From assembly GCF_947500985.1 (NCBI RefSeq), contig NZ_CANMTX010000009.1, positions 57,794 through 121,793 of the forward strand: DNA of 64,000 nt, in the 5' to 3' direction. Shown here one piece after another: positions 1-9,884 of this stretch. Below the pieces are notes generated by a model. That model was not told where the DNA came from, did not search any database, and saw only the letters and a program-made list of their open reading frames with translations. The stretch's first letter is position 1; each line of letters opens with the position of its first letter. The DNA comes from an uncultured Maribacter sp. GTDB lineage: Bacteria; Bacteroidota; Bacteroidia; Flavobacteriales; Flavobacteriaceae. The position numbers were made by a program, and so were the translations under genes.

Positions 1-2
1 GT

Positions 3-1478
3 AGCGGTTTAGTCGGGCTTGTATTTAATACTATCGGTGTAAGTGATGGTATATCTATGGGTACATACGGTATGCGTTATTCTTTACCTTCTAGAGATAT
101 TATTGCCGATTCTATGGAGACTGTGGTTCAAGCGATGAATTATGATGGTTTGGTTACTGTTGTAGGTTGTGATAAGAATATGCCTGGAGCACTTATGGCA
201 ATGATTCGTTTAAATAGACCATCTGTTTTAGTTTATGGTGGTACCATTGCTTCGGGTTGTTTTAAAGATAAAAAATTAGATGTAGTATCTGCTTTTGAGG
301 CATGGGGAGAGAAGGTTGCCGGTACTATGAATGAAGAGGATTATAAAGGAGTTATTCAGAACGCATGTCCTGGAGCGGGTGCTTGTGGTGGTATGTATAC
401 TGCAAATACAATGGCGTCAGCTATAGAAGCCTTGGGTATGGCAATGCCTTATAATTCGTCTAACCCTGCTATTGGAAAAGATAAGCAATATGATGCTATA
501 AACTCTGGTAAGGCTTTAAGAAACCTTTTAGAGAAAGATATTAAGCCAAGCGATATCATTACCCGTAAATCTATGGAGAATGCTATTCGTTTGCTGACAC
601 TTTTAGGAGGATCAACTAATGCCGTACTTCACTTTTTAGCAATTGCTAAAGCTGCTGATGTAGATTTTACATTAGATGATTTTCAAAAAATTAGTGACAC
701 CACTCCGTTCTTAGCAGATTTAAAGCCAAGTGGTAAATTCTTAATGGAAGATGTTCACCGTGTAGGTGGCGTACCTGCCGTCATGAAGTTTATGCTAGAT
801 AATGATATGCTACATGGAGATTGTCTTACCGTTACAGGTAAAACAATTGCTGAGAATTTAGCTGATGTTCCTGGTTTATTAGAACACCAACAAGTTATAA
901 AACCACTTAGTAATCCTATAAAAGCAACTGGTCACTTACGTATTCTTTATGGTAACCTTGCCACAGAAGGTGCTGTGGCAAAAATTACAGGTAAAGAAGG
1001 ATTGTATTTTTCTGGTCCGGCAAAAGTATATAATGACGAGTTTCTTGCGAATGCAGGTATCGGTAGAGGTGAAGTGAAAAAAGGTGATGTTGTGGTTATC
1101 CGTTATGAAGGACCAAAAGGAGGACCGGGTATGCCAGAAATGTTGAAGCCAACTGCAGCTATTATGGGTGCTGGTCTAGGTAAAGATGTTGCTTTAATTA
1201 CAGATGGTCGTTTTTCTGGTGGCACACATGGTTTTGTGGTAGGTCACGTAGCTCCAGAAGCTCAAGATGGAGGAACAATTGGTTTATTGGAAGACGGAGA
1301 TATTATTACCATTGATGCGGAGAAGAATGAGATTTCGGTTAACCTAACGGATGAGCAATTAGCGGAAAGAAAAAAGAATTGGAAACAGCCGGAATTAAAG
1401 GTGAAAAGAGGAAGCTTATACAAATATGCCCGTATGGTATCATCAGCATCTAAAGGTTGTGTTACCGATGAATTTTAA
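3..1478 (+). CDS. ilvD: Dihydroxy-acid dehydratase, 5' end cut by window
   Basis: Dehydrates 2,3-dihydroxy-isovalerate and 2,3-dihydroxy-3-methylvalerate to the 2-oxo acids, the third step of valine and isoleucine synthesis, in the cytoplasm. The reading frame is open from base 3, so the N-terminus (roughly 70 residues) lies outside the window; the internal ATG at 57 is not the start. Seen: the FNTIGVSDG and [14 protein letters not shown] blocks, the VGCDKNMPG cysteine and the [16 protein letters not shown] block, which are Fe-S cluster and substrate-site signatures of the IlvD/Edd family, and the C-terminal [10 protein letters not shown] segment. It is first in the ilv cluster; ilvB follows after 93 bp with no clear terminator. 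Confidence 0.97.
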   Translation, partial: SGLVGLVFNTIGVSDGISMGTYGMRYSLPSRDIIADSMETVVQAMNYDGLVTVVGCDKNMPGALMAMIRLNRPSVLVYGGTIASGCFKDKKLDVVSAFEAWGEKVAGTMNEEDYKGVIQNACPGAGACGGMYTANTMASAIEALGMAMPYNSSNPAIGKDKQYDAINSGKALRNLLEKDIKPSDIITRKSMENAIRLLTLLGGSTNAVLHFLAIAKAADVDFTLDDFQKISDTTPFLADLKPSGKFLMEDVHRVGGVPAVMKFMLDNDMLHGDCLTVTGKTIAENLADVPGLLEHQQVIKPLSNPIKATGHLRILYGNLATEGAVAKITGKEGLYFSGPAKVYNDEFLANAGIGRGEVKKGDVVVIRYEGPKGGPGMPEMLKPTAAIMGAGLGKDVALITDGRFSGGTHGFVVGHVAPEAQDGGTIGLLEDGDIITIDAEKNEISVNLTDEQLAERKKNWKQPELKVKRGSLYKYARMVSSASKGCVTDEF

Positions 1479-1571
1479 ATAACACCGACTAGATTTTAAT
1501 TAGTTCTAGTAGGATTTTAATATCAGGCTATTGTAACTCTTATATGCAATGCTTGAATTTGATTATTAATT

Positions 1572-3305
1572 ATGGAAACAGTAAAAGAGAAGAAAAAAGG
1601 TACAGATTCCAAGAAAACTATTAAGATTTCTGGAGCAGAGGCAATAATTCATTGTTTGTTGGCCGAAGGGGTCGAAACAATGTATGGCTACCCTGGTGGC
1701 GCAATTATGCCCGTCTACGATGAACTATATAAGTTTCAAGATAAGTTAACGCATATTCTTGCTAGACATGAACAGGGTGCTACGCATGCTGCTCAAGGGT
1801 ATGCTCGTGTTTCAGGTAGAGTGGGTGTTGCAATAGCAACCTCTGGTCCTGGAGCAACAAATTTGGTGACAGGTCTTGCAGATGCGCAGATAGATTCAAC
1901 TCCAATGGTTTGTATTACAGGTCAAGTTACTAGACAATTACTTGGTACCGATGCTTTTCAAGAAACTGATATTATTGGTATTTCTACTCCGGTAACGAAA
2001 TGGAACTATCAAATAACCGAAGCTTCTGAAATACCAGAAGTAATGGCGAAAGCATTTTACATTGCTAAATCTGGTAGGCCAGGTCCGGTATTAATTGATA
2101 TTACTAAAAATGCACAAATAGATGCTTTCGATTTCTCTTATGAGAAATGTACAGCTGTTCGTAGTTATAAGCCGGTTCCAAAACCAAAAATAAGTGCTAT
2201 TCAATCAGCTGCAGATTTAATCAACAGCGCCAAAAAACCATTCATTGTATGGGGGCAAGGTGTTATTCTTGGGAAAGCTGAGCAAGAGTTGAAAGCTTTA
2301 GTTGAAAAGTCGGGTATACCTGCAGCTTGGACTATTATGGGAGCTTCGGCTTTAGATACTTCTCATCCATTAAATGTAGGTATGGTAGGTATGCATGGTA
2401 ATTATGGTCCTAACGTTTTGACCAATGAATGCGATTTACTAATTGCTATAGGTATGCGTTTTGATGATCGTGTAACTGGTAATTTAGATTTTTATGCAAA
2501 ACAAGCTAAAGTAATTCACTTTGAAATTGACCCTGCTGAGATAAATAAGAATGTGCATGCAGATGTTGCGGTTTTAGGTAACTCAAAAGAAACTTTAGGG
2601 TTGTTACTGCCACTAGTAAATGAAAATAAGCATGATGCTTGGCATAATATCTTCAAAGAGAAATATAAAATTGAGTTCGATACTATTATAAAAAATGATA
2701 TTCATCCTACCAAAGAAGGTTTAACTATGGGCGAGGTGATTGAAGAAATTAATTTGGCTTCAAATAACAAAGCGGTTATCGTTTCTGACGTAGGTCAACA
2801 TCAAATGATTGCTTGTAGATATGCTAAATTCTCCCAGTCTAAAAGTAATATCACCTCTGGCGGATTAGGTACTATGGGTTTTGCTTTACCAGCAGCTATC
2901 GGTGCTAAAATGGGCGCTATGGATAGGGAAGTGGTTGCTATTATTGGCGATGGCGGTTATCAAATGACCATTCAAGAATTGGGTGTAATTTTTCAACATA
3001 AAGTACCTGTTAAGATTGTTGTTTTAAATAATGAGCATTTAGGAATGGTTCGCCAATGGCAAGAGTTGTTCTTTGAGAAAAGATATGCATCGACGGTTAT
3101 GGTGAATCCTGATTTTGTAAAAATTGCTGAAGGTTATAGTATTGAGGCAAAAAGAATTTCTGAGCGTAAAGATTTAAAATCTACCATTCAAGAAATGATG
3201 GCCTCTAAAGAACCTTATTTCTTAGAGGTTAAGGTAGAACAAGAAGACAACGTATTTCCAATGATACCTTCTGGAGCTTCGGTTTCTGATGTTAGATTGA
3301 AATAA
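1572..3305 (+). CDS. ilvB: Acetolactate synthase large (catalytic) subunit
   Basis: Thiamine-diphosphate enzyme that condenses two pyruvates to acetolactate, or pyruvate with 2-oxobutyrate to acetohydroxybutyrate. 577 residues, normal for the family. Three TPP-enzyme domains are visible: an N-terminal pyrimidine domain with the catalytic glutamate in ARHEQGATHAAQGYAR, a central FAD-type domain, and a C-terminal pyrophosphate domain with GDGGYQM and the LNNEHLGMVRQWQ motif. It lies between ilvD and a methyltransferase gene (gap 21 bp), with its regulatory subunit ilvN further down the same strand. Start is the first ATG, giving a short lysine-rich leader before the conserved SGAEAIIHCL. Confidence 0.97.
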   Translation: METVKEKKKGTDSKKTIKISGAEAIIHCLLAEGVETMYGYPGGAIMPVYDELYKFQDKLTHILARHEQGATHAAQGYARVSGRVGVAIATSGPGATNLVTGLADAQIDSTPMVCITGQVTRQLLGTDAFQETDIIGISTPVTKWNYQITEASEIPEVMAKAFYIAKSGRPGPVLIDITKNAQIDAFDFSYEKCTAVRSYKPVPKPKISAIQSAADLINSAKKPFIVWGQGVILGKAEQELKALVEKSGIPAAWTIMGASALDTSHPLNVGMVGMHGNYGPNVLTNECDLLIAIGMRFDDRVTGNLDFYAKQAKVIHFEIDPAEINKNVHADVAVLGNSKETLGLLLPLVNENKHDAWHNIFKEKYKIEFDTIIKNDIHPTKEGLTMGEVIEEINLASNNKAVIVSDVGQHQMIACRYAKFSQSKSNITSGGLGTMGFALPAAIGAKMGAMDREVVAIIGDGGYQMTIQELGVIFQHKVPVKIVVLNNEHLGMVRQWQELFFEKRYASTVMVNPDFVKIAEGYSIEAKRISERKDLKSTIQEMMASKEPYFLEVKVEQEDNVFPMIPSGASVSDVRLK

Positions 3306-3326
3306 ATAAGAGAAAAGAATAATCTC

Positions 3327-3905
3327 ATGAACGATACTAACATACAAGACATTCCAAAAATACATACGGAAATTACACGTAAATCTGAAGAGATAGGATT
3401 CACGATGCCGTCAGACTTGCACGTAGGTAGCTTTCTCAAGACCTTAATAGCTTCCAAGCCAAAAGGTAGATTTTTAGAAATTGGTACTGGTATTGGTCTT
3501 AGTCTTTCTTGGATGATAGAGGGTATGGATGCGGATTCTAAATTGATATCAGTAGATAACGACCCTGCGTTAATTTCTATCGTTACTAGTTATTTTGGTA
3601 GTGATGATAGGGTTGAGGTTATTTGTCAAGATGGTACAGATTGGATAAAAGATTATTCAGGAGCAAAATTCGATTTGATTTTTGCCGATGCTTGGCCAGG
3701 TAAGTATAGTGAAATTGATGAGGTTTTGGATTTACTTCAGGTTGGCGGATTTTACATTATCGATGATATGACTAAGCAACCCAATTGGCCAACCGGTCAT
3801 GAAGATAATGTTATTGAATTGACTGCATATTTAGAACAACGTGAAGATTTACAATTGACCAAAATGAATTGGTCTACTGGCTTAATAATGGCCGTAAAGA
3901 AGTAG
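3327..3905 (+). CDS. Class I SAM-dependent O-methyltransferase-like protein
   Basis: 192 residues with a Rossmann methyltransferase fold: SAM motif I FLEIGTGIG (residues 49-57), an acidic ribose-binding Asp near residue 77 (SVDNDP), motif IV FDLIFADAWPGK (115-126) and a following VGGFYIIDD strand. This is the pattern of COMT-like O-methyltransferases (Methyltransf_24 type). The substrate cannot be read from sequence. The gene sits inside the ilv operon, 21 bp after ilvB and 62 bp before ilvN, so it separates the two acetolactate synthase subunits and is presumably co-transcribed. A role in branched-chain metabolism is possible but unsupported; it may just be a hitch-hiker. Confidence 0.85.
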   Translation: MNDTNIQDIPKIHTEITRKSEEIGFTMPSDLHVGSFLKTLIASKPKGRFLEIGTGIGLSLSWMIEGMDADSKLISVDNDPALISIVTSYFGSDDRVEVICQDGTDWIKDYSGAKFDLIFADAWPGKYSEIDEVLDLLQVGGFYIIDDMTKQPNWPTGHEDNVIELTAYLEQREDLQLTKMNWSTGLIMAVKK

Positions 3906-3934
3906 TAAGGATAAATAATAATGACACCATAAAA

Positions 3935-3951
3935 TCCTTTTTAAAAAGGAG
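3935..3951 (+). promoter_or_regulatory. Palindrome carrying a Shine-Dalgarno-like AAGGAG before ilvN
   Basis: Bases 3935-3950 form an uninterrupted palindrome (TCCTTTTT/AAAAAGGA), and its right end makes AAAGGAG. This is the clearest Shine-Dalgarno-like sequence noticed in the window, in a lineage that seldom uses them. It lies 16 bases before the ilvN ATG but only 6 before an out-of-frame ATG at 3958 that opens a 17-codon ORF overlapping the ilvN start. Regulatory meaning is inference. Confidence 0.35.
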
Positions 3952-3967
3952 TAGGTAATGAAAGCTT

Positions 3968-4486
3968 ATGGAAAATCAATGGTTTACAATATCAGTATAT
4001 TCAGAAAATAATGTTGGATTACTGAACAGGATTTCAGGTATATTTTTAAAGAGACATATAAATATTGAAAGTTTAAATGTATCTAAGTCAGAAATTGACG
4101 ATGTTTCTAAATTTACGATAGTAGCATATACTACTGAAAAGTGGGTGCATAATATTGTCGGTCAAATAGAAAAACAAATTGAGGTTATAAAGGCATATTA
4201 TCATACTGATGATGAAACTATTTATCAAGAATCAGTTTTGTTCAAAATAGCATCGGGACTTCTGTTTGACGAGCGTCAAATTCAGAACATCATAAAAGAT
4301 AACAATGCACAGATTGTTACAGTATCAAGAGACTTTTTTGTAATCGCAAAAAGCGGTAGAAGAAATGAAATTGATGAAATGCATGATCAATTAAAACCTT
4401 ATGGCATTATGCAGTTCGTACGATCTGGCCGTATATCAGTTACTAAAGATGAAATGAAAATTTCAGCTATACTAAAAGAATTTTAA
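3968..4486 (+). CDS. ilvN: Acetolactate synthase small (regulatory) subunit
   Basis: Binds the IlvB catalytic subunit and confers feedback inhibition, usually by valine. The 172 residues begin with an ACT domain (WFTISVYSENNVGLLNRISGIFLKR, then HINIESLNVSKSE) and carry the family's C-terminal domain (DEIDEMHDQLKPYGIMQFVRSGRISV). Length matches the short IlvN/IlvH type. It is followed after 40 bp by ilvC. The ATG at 3968 puts the ACT domain at residue 6; the ATG at 3958 is in another frame. Confidence 0.94.
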   Translation: MENQWFTISVYSENNVGLLNRISGIFLKRHINIESLNVSKSEIDDVSKFTIVAYTTEKWVHNIVGQIEKQIEVIKAYYHTDDETIYQESVLFKIASGLLFDERQIQNIIKDNNAQIVTVSRDFFVIAKSGRRNEIDEMHDQLKPYGIMQFVRSGRISVTKDEMKISAILKEF

Positions 4487-4526
4487 ATAAATAATCTAAA
4501 CAATAATCAAATAAAGTAAATACAAA

Positions 4527-6002
4527 ATGGCCAATTATTTTAATACGCTATCATTAAGGGATAAATTAACGCAACTTGGAAAATGCCGCTTCATGGATTC
4601 GTCTGAGTTTGCAGATGGCGTAAATGCTTTAAAAGGCAAAAAAATTGTAATCGTAGGTTGTGGTGCTCAGGGTTTGAACCAAGGGTTGAACATGAGGGAT
4701 TCTGGTTTAGATATCTCTTACACACTTCGTGATGCTGCAATAAAAGAAAAAAGACAATCTTTTGTAAATGCATCTGAAAACGGATTTACAGTTGGTACTT
4801 ATCAAGAATTAATACCTTCTGCTGATGTTGTAATAAACCTTACTCCAGATAAACAACATACTGCTGTTGTTAGTTCGGTAATGCCATTAATGAAAAAAGG
4901 TGCTACACTTTCTTATTCTCACGGTTTTAATATTGTTGAAGAAGGTATGCAAATACGTGAAGATATCACGGTTATTATGGTTGCTCCAAAATGTCCGGGA
5001 TCAGAAGTACGTGAAGAATATAAAAGAGGTTTTGGTGTACCAACATTAATTGCGGTTCACCCAGATAATGACCCTCAGGGTAAAGGATTAGAGCAGGCTA
5101 AAGCATATGCTGTTGGTACTGGTGGCGATAGAGCAGGTGTATTAATGTCTTCTTTTGTAGCTGAAGTAAAATCAGATTTAATGGGCGAGCAAACTATACT
5201 TTGTGGTTTGTTACAAACAGGATCTATTCTTTGTTTTGACAAAATGATCGAAAAAGGAATTGATGCCGGTTATGCTTCTAAGTTAATCCAATACGGATGG
5301 GAAACTATAACTGAAGGAATGAAGTATGGTGGTATTACACACATGATGGATCGTCTTACAAATCCTGCAAAAGTTAAAGCTTTTGAGCTTTCAGAAGAAT
5401 TAAAAGATATTATGCGTCCGTTGTTCCAAAAGCATATGGATGATATTATGACTGGTCATTTCTCAAAAACTATGATGGAAGATTGGGCAAATGATGATAA
5501 GAACTTATTAACGTGGAGAGCTGCAACTGGTGAAACTGCTTTTGAGAAAACAGCTGCAGGTAGTCAAGAGATTACTGAGCAAGAGTTTTATGATAACGGT
5601 GTGTTAATGGTAGCTATGGTAAGAGCTGGTGTAGAATTGGCTTTTGAGGCAATGACAGAATCTGGTATTATTGCTGAGTCTGCATACTATGAGTCTTTAC
5701 ACGAAACTCCGTTAATTGCAAATACCATCGCTCGCAAGAAATTATTTGAAATGAACCGTGTTATTTCTGATACAGCTGAATATGGTTGCTATCTTTTTGA
5801 TCATGCATGTAAACCTTTATTGACTGACTTCATGAAGGGAATAGATACTGATGTAATTGGTACTAATTTCTCTGGCGATATTGATAATGACGTTGATAAT
5901 GCACAGTTAATTGCTATAAATAAGGCATTACGTACGCATCCGGTAGAAATAGTTGGTACTCGTTTACGTGAGTCAATGACGGCAATGAAGCCTATCGTAT
6001 AA
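4527..6002 (+). CDS. ilvC: Ketol-acid reductoisomerase (class II, long form)
   Basis: NADPH-dependent isomerisation and reduction of acetolactate or acetohydroxybutyrate, the second common step of valine and isoleucine synthesis. 491 residues, the length of the E. coli-type class II enzyme with a duplicated C-terminal knotted domain rather than the ~330-residue class I form. Seen: Rossmann motif [14 protein letters not shown] near residues 41-54, the catalytic region around [20 protein letters not shown], and two helical metal-site repeats ([12 protein letters not shown] and the later [21 protein letters not shown]). The stop at 6002 is followed by a structured 156-bp gap before ilvA. Confidence 0.97.
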   Translation: MANYFNTLSLRDKLTQLGKCRFMDSSEFADGVNALKGKKIVIVGCGAQGLNQGLNMRDSGLDISYTLRDAAIKEKRQSFVNASENGFTVGTYQELIPSADVVINLTPDKQHTAVVSSVMPLMKKGATLSYSHGFNIVEEGMQIREDITVIMVAPKCPGSEVREEYKRGFGVPTLIAVHPDNDPQGKGLEQAKAYAVGTGGDRAGVLMSSFVAEVKSDLMGEQTILCGLLQTGSILCFDKMIEKGIDAGYASKLIQYGWETITEGMKYGGITHMMDRLTNPAKVKAFELSEELKDIMRPLFQKHMDDIMTGHFSKTMMEDWANDDKNLLTWRAATGETAFEKTAAGSQEITEQEFYDNGVLMVAMVRAGVELAFEAMTESGIIAESAYYESLHETPLIANTIARKKLFEMNRVISDTAEYGCYLFDHACKPLLTDFMKGIDTDVIGTNFSGDIDNDVDNAQLIAINKALRTHPVEIVGTRLRESMTAMKPIV

Positions 6003-6028
6003 AGTTATAATCCTTTATAGCTATACCG

Positions 6029-6109
6029 ATTGTCCGGTTGAGTACATTCTAAAAATTATCATTCTTCATTGGGTTGTAGTTTTAAAAGAAATGTTCTCAA
6101 GCGGACAAT
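6029..6109. repeat. 20-bp imperfect inverted repeat between ilvC and ilvA
   Basis: Left arm 6029-6048 (ATTGTCCGGTTGAGTACATT) and right arm 6090-6109 match as reverse complements at 18 of 20 positions and enclose a 41-bp spacer that can itself pair through A/T runs. In RNA this would be a long hairpin just before ilvA. No U-tract follows, so it is not a plain intrinsic terminator. Processing site, attenuator or remnant of a small mobile element are all possible. Confidence 0.6.
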
Positions 6110-6158
6110 TTAGGTTTTATGCGAGTTATAAGTTTTTTAATAACAGAATGCAAATAAT

Positions 6159-7424
6159 ATGAAAGGGATAAAGCCGACATATTTTCCAAAATTAGATGAT
6201 GTCTTACAAGCTGCACAAACCATTTCTGAAATTTCAGAAGTAACTCCGCTAACAGATAGTATTCGTTTGTCAAAACAATACAACTGTCAAGTTCGTTTAA
6301 AGCGTGAAGATTTACAGCGAGTACGTTCTTATAAAATTAGAGGTGCCTTTAATAAAATAAGCTCCTTAACCGAAGAAGAACGGGCAAAAGGTGTCATTTG
6401 TGCAAGTGCAGGTAATCATGCCCAGGGTGTCGCATTTGCTTGCTTCCATTTAAAAATTAAGGGTACTATTTATATGCCTTCGGTTACACCAAAACAAAAA
6501 GTAGAACAAACGAAACTGTTTGGTGGTGAATGGGTTGAAATAGTTTTGGAAGGCGATACTTTTGATGATGCCTCAATGGCAGCTAGAACTTATGGTGATA
6601 AATACGGAATAATATTTGTGCATCCGTTCGATGACCCTAAAATTATAGAGGGTCAGGCTACTGTTGGTCTTGAGTTGATTTCGCAATCAAAAACACCTAT
6701 AGATTATCTTTTCGTTTGCATTGGTGGTGGTGGTCTAGCATCTGGACTTATTAGTGTTTTTAGTGAGCTTTCGCCGAGTACTAAAATTATTGGGGTAGAA
6801 CCAAAAGGTGCGCCGTCTATGAAAACATCAATAGATACGGGAGAAGTAGTTTCGCTTGATCATATAGATAAGTTTATTGATGGTGCAGCGGTCAAAAAAG
6901 TAGGTAACTTAACCTATGCTATCTGTAACTATTATTTAGATAACATGATTACGGTAGATGAAGGCAAAGCATGCCAAACTATTCTAGATCTCTATAATAG
7001 GGATGCTATTGTGGTTGAACCTGCTGGAGCTTTATCTATTGCAGCTTTAGATGATTATAAAGAAGAAATTGCTGGTAAAAATGTAGTGTGTATTATTGGT
7101 GGTAGTAATAATGATATCACTAGAACGGCTGAAATTAAGGAAAGAGCATTACTATATGGAAAACTAAAGCATTATTTTATCATTAGATTCCCTCAAAGAC
7201 CAGGTGCGTTAAAAGAGTTTGTGGTTGACATTCTTGGACCAACGGATGACATTACCCATTTCGAGTATTCAAAGAAATCTACTAGAGAAAATGCGCCGGC
7301 AGTGGTAGGTATAGAATTAAAGAATCCAGACGACTTGCAGCCATTGATAGAACGTATGAAATCTAACAATTTCTATGGAGAATATATAAATGATAAACCG
7401 GACTTGTTTGAGTATTTGGTTTAA
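6159..7424 (+). CDS. ilvA: Threonine ammonia-lyase (biosynthetic threonine deaminase)
   Basis: PLP enzyme converting threonine to 2-oxobutyrate, the usual first step to isoleucine. 421 residues: fold-type II PLP domain with the Schiff-base lysine in RVRSYKIRGAFNK (Lys59), the SAGNHAQG phosphate/substrate motif, a glycine-rich CIGGGGLASG loop binding PLP phosphate, and a C-terminal ACT-like domain (from about residue 330, HYFIIRFPQRPGALKEF), as in the ~420-residue B. subtilis-type enzyme. It belongs to the ilv cluster but is set off by 156 bp. A CimA-like synthase in the leu operon (16149-17666) may supply the same 2-oxobutyrate. Confidence 0.95.
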   Translation: MKGIKPTYFPKLDDVLQAAQTISEISEVTPLTDSIRLSKQYNCQVRLKREDLQRVRSYKIRGAFNKISSLTEEERAKGVICASAGNHAQGVAFACFHLKIKGTIYMPSVTPKQKVEQTKLFGGEWVEIVLEGDTFDDASMAARTYGDKYGIIFVHPFDDPKIIEGQATVGLELISQSKTPIDYLFVCIGGGGLASGLISVFSELSPSTKIIGVEPKGAPSMKTSIDTGEVVSLDHIDKFIDGAAVKKVGNLTYAICNYYLDNMITVDEGKACQTILDLYNRDAIVVEPAGALSIAALDDYKEEIAGKNVVCIIGGSNNDITRTAEIKERALLYGKLKHYFIIRFPQRPGALKEFVVDILGPTDDITHFEYSKKSTRENAPAVVGIELKNPDDLQPLIERMKSNNFYGEYINDKPDLFEYLV

Positions 7425-7516
7425 ACTACTTTTAATACAACAGATTCAATTTCTAGTATTTTTTAGAAATCAATCTATAATTCAATTATCAATCATAGTA
7501 CAAAATAGAAAATGAA

Positions 7517-9103
7517 ATGAGCGATATTAAGATTCCAGAAGAATTTCAAATTACATCAATTATAGACCAAAAACATTATTTGGTCAACGGAGAATTAAAG
7601 GAGTGGAAGGGTGAGACTACAGAAGTATATTCTACCATATCTTCAACAAAAGAATACAAATCAACATTACTGGGTAGTATTCCAGATTTGCAGGAGGCAG
7701 AAGCGTTAGATGCCTTAGATGGTGCCTTAAAAGCATATGATAAAGGGCAAGGAGTGTGGCCAACAATGCATGTTAAAGACCGTATTGAATGTATGGAGGT
7801 TTTTGTTGCAAAAATGAAAACTAAAAGAGAGGAAGTAGTTAAATTGTTAATGTGGGAAATTGGTAAATCCTTACCAGACTCTCAGAAAGAATTTGACCGT
7901 ACCGTTGAATATATTGAAGATACTATTGAAGACTATAAGCAATTAGATCGTGATGCTGCAAAGTTTACGAAACATGATGGTGTGTATGCGCATATTAAAA
8001 GAGGACCTTTAGGTGTTGTATTATGTTTAGGACCTTACAACTATCCGTTAAATGAAACTTTTGCTTTGTTGATTCCTGCAATTATTATGGGGAACACCAC
8101 CATCTTTAAACCTGCAAAGCATGGTGTTTTATTGATTACTCCACTTTTAGAAGCTTTTCAAACAAGTTTTCCAAAAGGTGTGGTAAATGTGTTATTTGGT
8201 CGCGGTAGAACTGTTGCTGCACCAATTATGCAAACGGGTAAAGTAGATGTACTGGCTTTAATAGGTAATAGTAAATCTGCTAATGCGCTACAGGATCAAC
8301 ACCCAAAGAGCAATAGATTACGTTTAGTACTAGGTCTAGAGGCTAAGAACCCTGCAATTATTTTACCAGATGCCGATTTAGATTTAACCATAAATGAATG
8401 TCTGGCAGGTACCTTGTCTTTTAACGGTCAACGTTGTACTGCATTGAAAGTGGTGTATGTTCATGAAGAAATCAGTGCGGAGTTCAATAAGAATTTTGCC
8501 AGTAAAGTAGATGAGTTGAAATTTGGAAATCCTTGGGAAGACGGAGTAAAATTAACTCCATTACCAGAACCTGATAAGGCTGCCTATATTCAAGGTTTAA
8601 TTGATGATGCGCTTTCAAAAGGTGCAAAAATCATCAACAAAAAAGGAGGTAAGCATTTTGATAATTATATATGGCCTGCAGTTCTTTACCCAGTTACTAA
8701 AGACATGCGTGTGTATCAAGAAGAGCAATTTGGACCTATTATCCCTATAGTACCATTCTCTGATATTGAAGAACCTTTAGATGATATGGCAGAAAGTAAT
8801 TACGGTCAACAAGTAAGCCTATTCGGTAAAGATGTTTATGCACTTTCTCCATTAATAGATACCTTGGTAAACTTGGTTTGTCGTGTAAATTTAAATAGTT
8901 CTTGCCAAAGAGGACCAGATGTATACCCGTTTACGGGAAGAAAAGATTCTGCACAAGCAACCTTAAGTGTTCATGATGCATTACGTTCGTTCTCTATTAG
9001 AACTTTTGTAGCATTTAAAGACAATGAGTTAAATACTGAAATTATTCAGAATTTATTGGAAGCCAAACTTTCTAATTTTGTGAGTACTGATTATATATTA
9101 TAA
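7517..9103 (+). CDS. gapN: NADP-dependent non-phosphorylating glyceraldehyde-3-phosphate dehydrogenase
   Basis: Aldehyde dehydrogenase superfamily member of 528 residues that probably oxidises glyceraldehyde-3-phosphate directly to 3-phosphoglycerate with NADP, yielding NADPH. Seen: GPYNYPLN with the oxyanion asparagine (Asn175), the general-base glutamate in [10 protein letters not shown] (Glu275), and the nucleophile in [10 protein letters not shown] (Cys307). The long N-terminus and [13 protein letters not shown] segment fit the GapN subgroup. It follows ilvA after 92 bp on the same strand and ends before a strong terminator, so it may share the ilv transcript and could provide NADPH for IlvC; that link is inference. 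Substrate assignment within the superfamily is likely, not certain. Confidence 0.82.
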   Translation: MSDIKIPEEFQITSIIDQKHYLVNGELKEWKGETTEVYSTISSTKEYKSTLLGSIPDLQEAEALDALDGALKAYDKGQGVWPTMHVKDRIECMEVFVAKMKTKREEVVKLLMWEIGKSLPDSQKEFDRTVEYIEDTIEDYKQLDRDAAKFTKHDGVYAHIKRGPLGVVLCLGPYNYPLNETFALLIPAIIMGNTTIFKPAKHGVLLITPLLEAFQTSFPKGVVNVLFGRGRTVAAPIMQTGKVDVLALIGNSKSANALQDQHPKSNRLRLVLGLEAKNPAIILPDADLDLTINECLAGTLSFNGQRCTALKVVYVHEEISAEFNKNFASKVDELKFGNPWEDGVKLTPLPEPDKAAYIQGLIDDALSKGAKIINKKGGKHFDNYIWPAVLYPVTKDMRVYQEEQFGPIIPIVPFSDIEEPLDDMAESNYGQQVSLFGKDVYALSPLIDTLVNLVCRVNLNSSCQRGPDVYPFTGRKDSAQATLSVHDALRSFSIRTFVAFKDNELNTEIIQNLLEAKLSNFVSTDYIL

Positions 9104-9126
9104 AGGTCTTTAACTTAGACTATAAA

Positions 9127-9155
9127 AAACCTCTCCTATTAATTAGGGGAGGTTT
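9127..9155. terminator. Two-way intrinsic terminator (gapN / TPR gene)
   Basis: Stem AAACCTCTCCTA with TTAGGGGAGGTTT, followed by TTTTTT on the plus strand and preceded by an A-run that serves the minus strand. It closes the ilv-gapN block and also the convergent TPR gene, whose stop codon (9139-9141) lies in the hairpin loop, so its last few codons are written in the stem. Confidence 0.85.
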
Positions 9156-9777
9156 CTTTTTTACAATTAGCACTGATCTCGCTAGCTCTTTCTAAACCGG
9201 AATATGGGTAGTAGGGTATTGTTTGTTCTTCTTCATTGAATAATACAATGGCACGTTCAACATCTTCACAATAGGGTGCTATAGATTTACCGAAGAATTT
9301 AGCTGCGCCCATATCCCATTCAGTCTTGCCTAATAGTACTCTTGGATTGCTTGGTGCAATTGCTAGTGCCTTTTGATAGATAGCTACATTTTCTCCAGAC
9401 AAAGTCATACCGTATTTTGCACCATCAAAAGCAATGTAGGCTGTGTTCAATAGCGCATATGTAATCATTATTTCAGGATTGTTTTCTGATATTTCCGAGG
9501 CGTTATCTAAAAATTCTTTCGCCCTTGTCAGCTTTGTATTTAATAACGCTTCGTCTTTTAAACCAAAACTGCTTACTATTTCTATTAATCCGGCATAATA
9601 GGGTGGTAGCCAATTATCGGTTTCTGCAGATGCTATTCTTTCAAATAGTTGCACAGCCTCCGTGTTTTTTTGTTGCTCCCATAAAGCAAAAGCTTCATTC
9701 ATACCTTTTTCATATGGTGTTTGTGCACTTAGGCTTAGCGTAAAAATAAATGTGGCAATTAATAGTACTGTTTTCAT
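9139..9777 (-). CDS. Secreted TPR-type hypothetical protein
   Basis: 212 residues with a clear signal peptide (MKTVLLIATFIFTLSLSAQ, cleavage after SAQ), so it is periplasmic or exported. Helical repeats of TPR style can be seen (YEKGMNEAFALWEQQKNTEAVQLFERIA; YQKALAIAPSNPRVLLGKTE). No catalytic motif. It lies 107 bp downstream of the TonB-dependent receptor gene on the same strand and probably belongs to the same transcript; such receptor/TPR pairs are common in flavobacteria. The C-terminal codons overlap the terminator hairpin. Function unknown; protein-protein interaction with the receptor system is a guess. Confidence 0.75.
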   Translation of the reverse strand: MKTVLLIATFIFTLSLSAQTPYEKGMNEAFALWEQQKNTEAVQLFERIASAETDNWLPPYYAGLIEIVSSFGLKDEALLNTKLTRAKEFLDNASEISENNPEIMITYALLNTAYIAFDGAKYGMTLSGENVAIYQKALAIAPSNPRVLLGKTEWDMGAAKFFGKSIAPYCEDVERAIVLFNEEEQTIPYYPYSGLERASEISANCKKETSPN

Positions 9778-9884
9778 GATGTAAAGTTTTTAGTTATTTA
9801 TTGATGTTCAAATATCTTTTTATTCCGTTGCTTTTTATAAAATAGATGACCCAGTTGTAGGTTATTGGTGTTGAATTGTAATTT

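Noticed and set aside
6029..6109. Inverted repeat as a MITE or insertion sequence remnant
   Set aside because: No target-site duplication flanks the arms and no second copy was noticed in the window; kept only as a repeat/RNA structure candidate.
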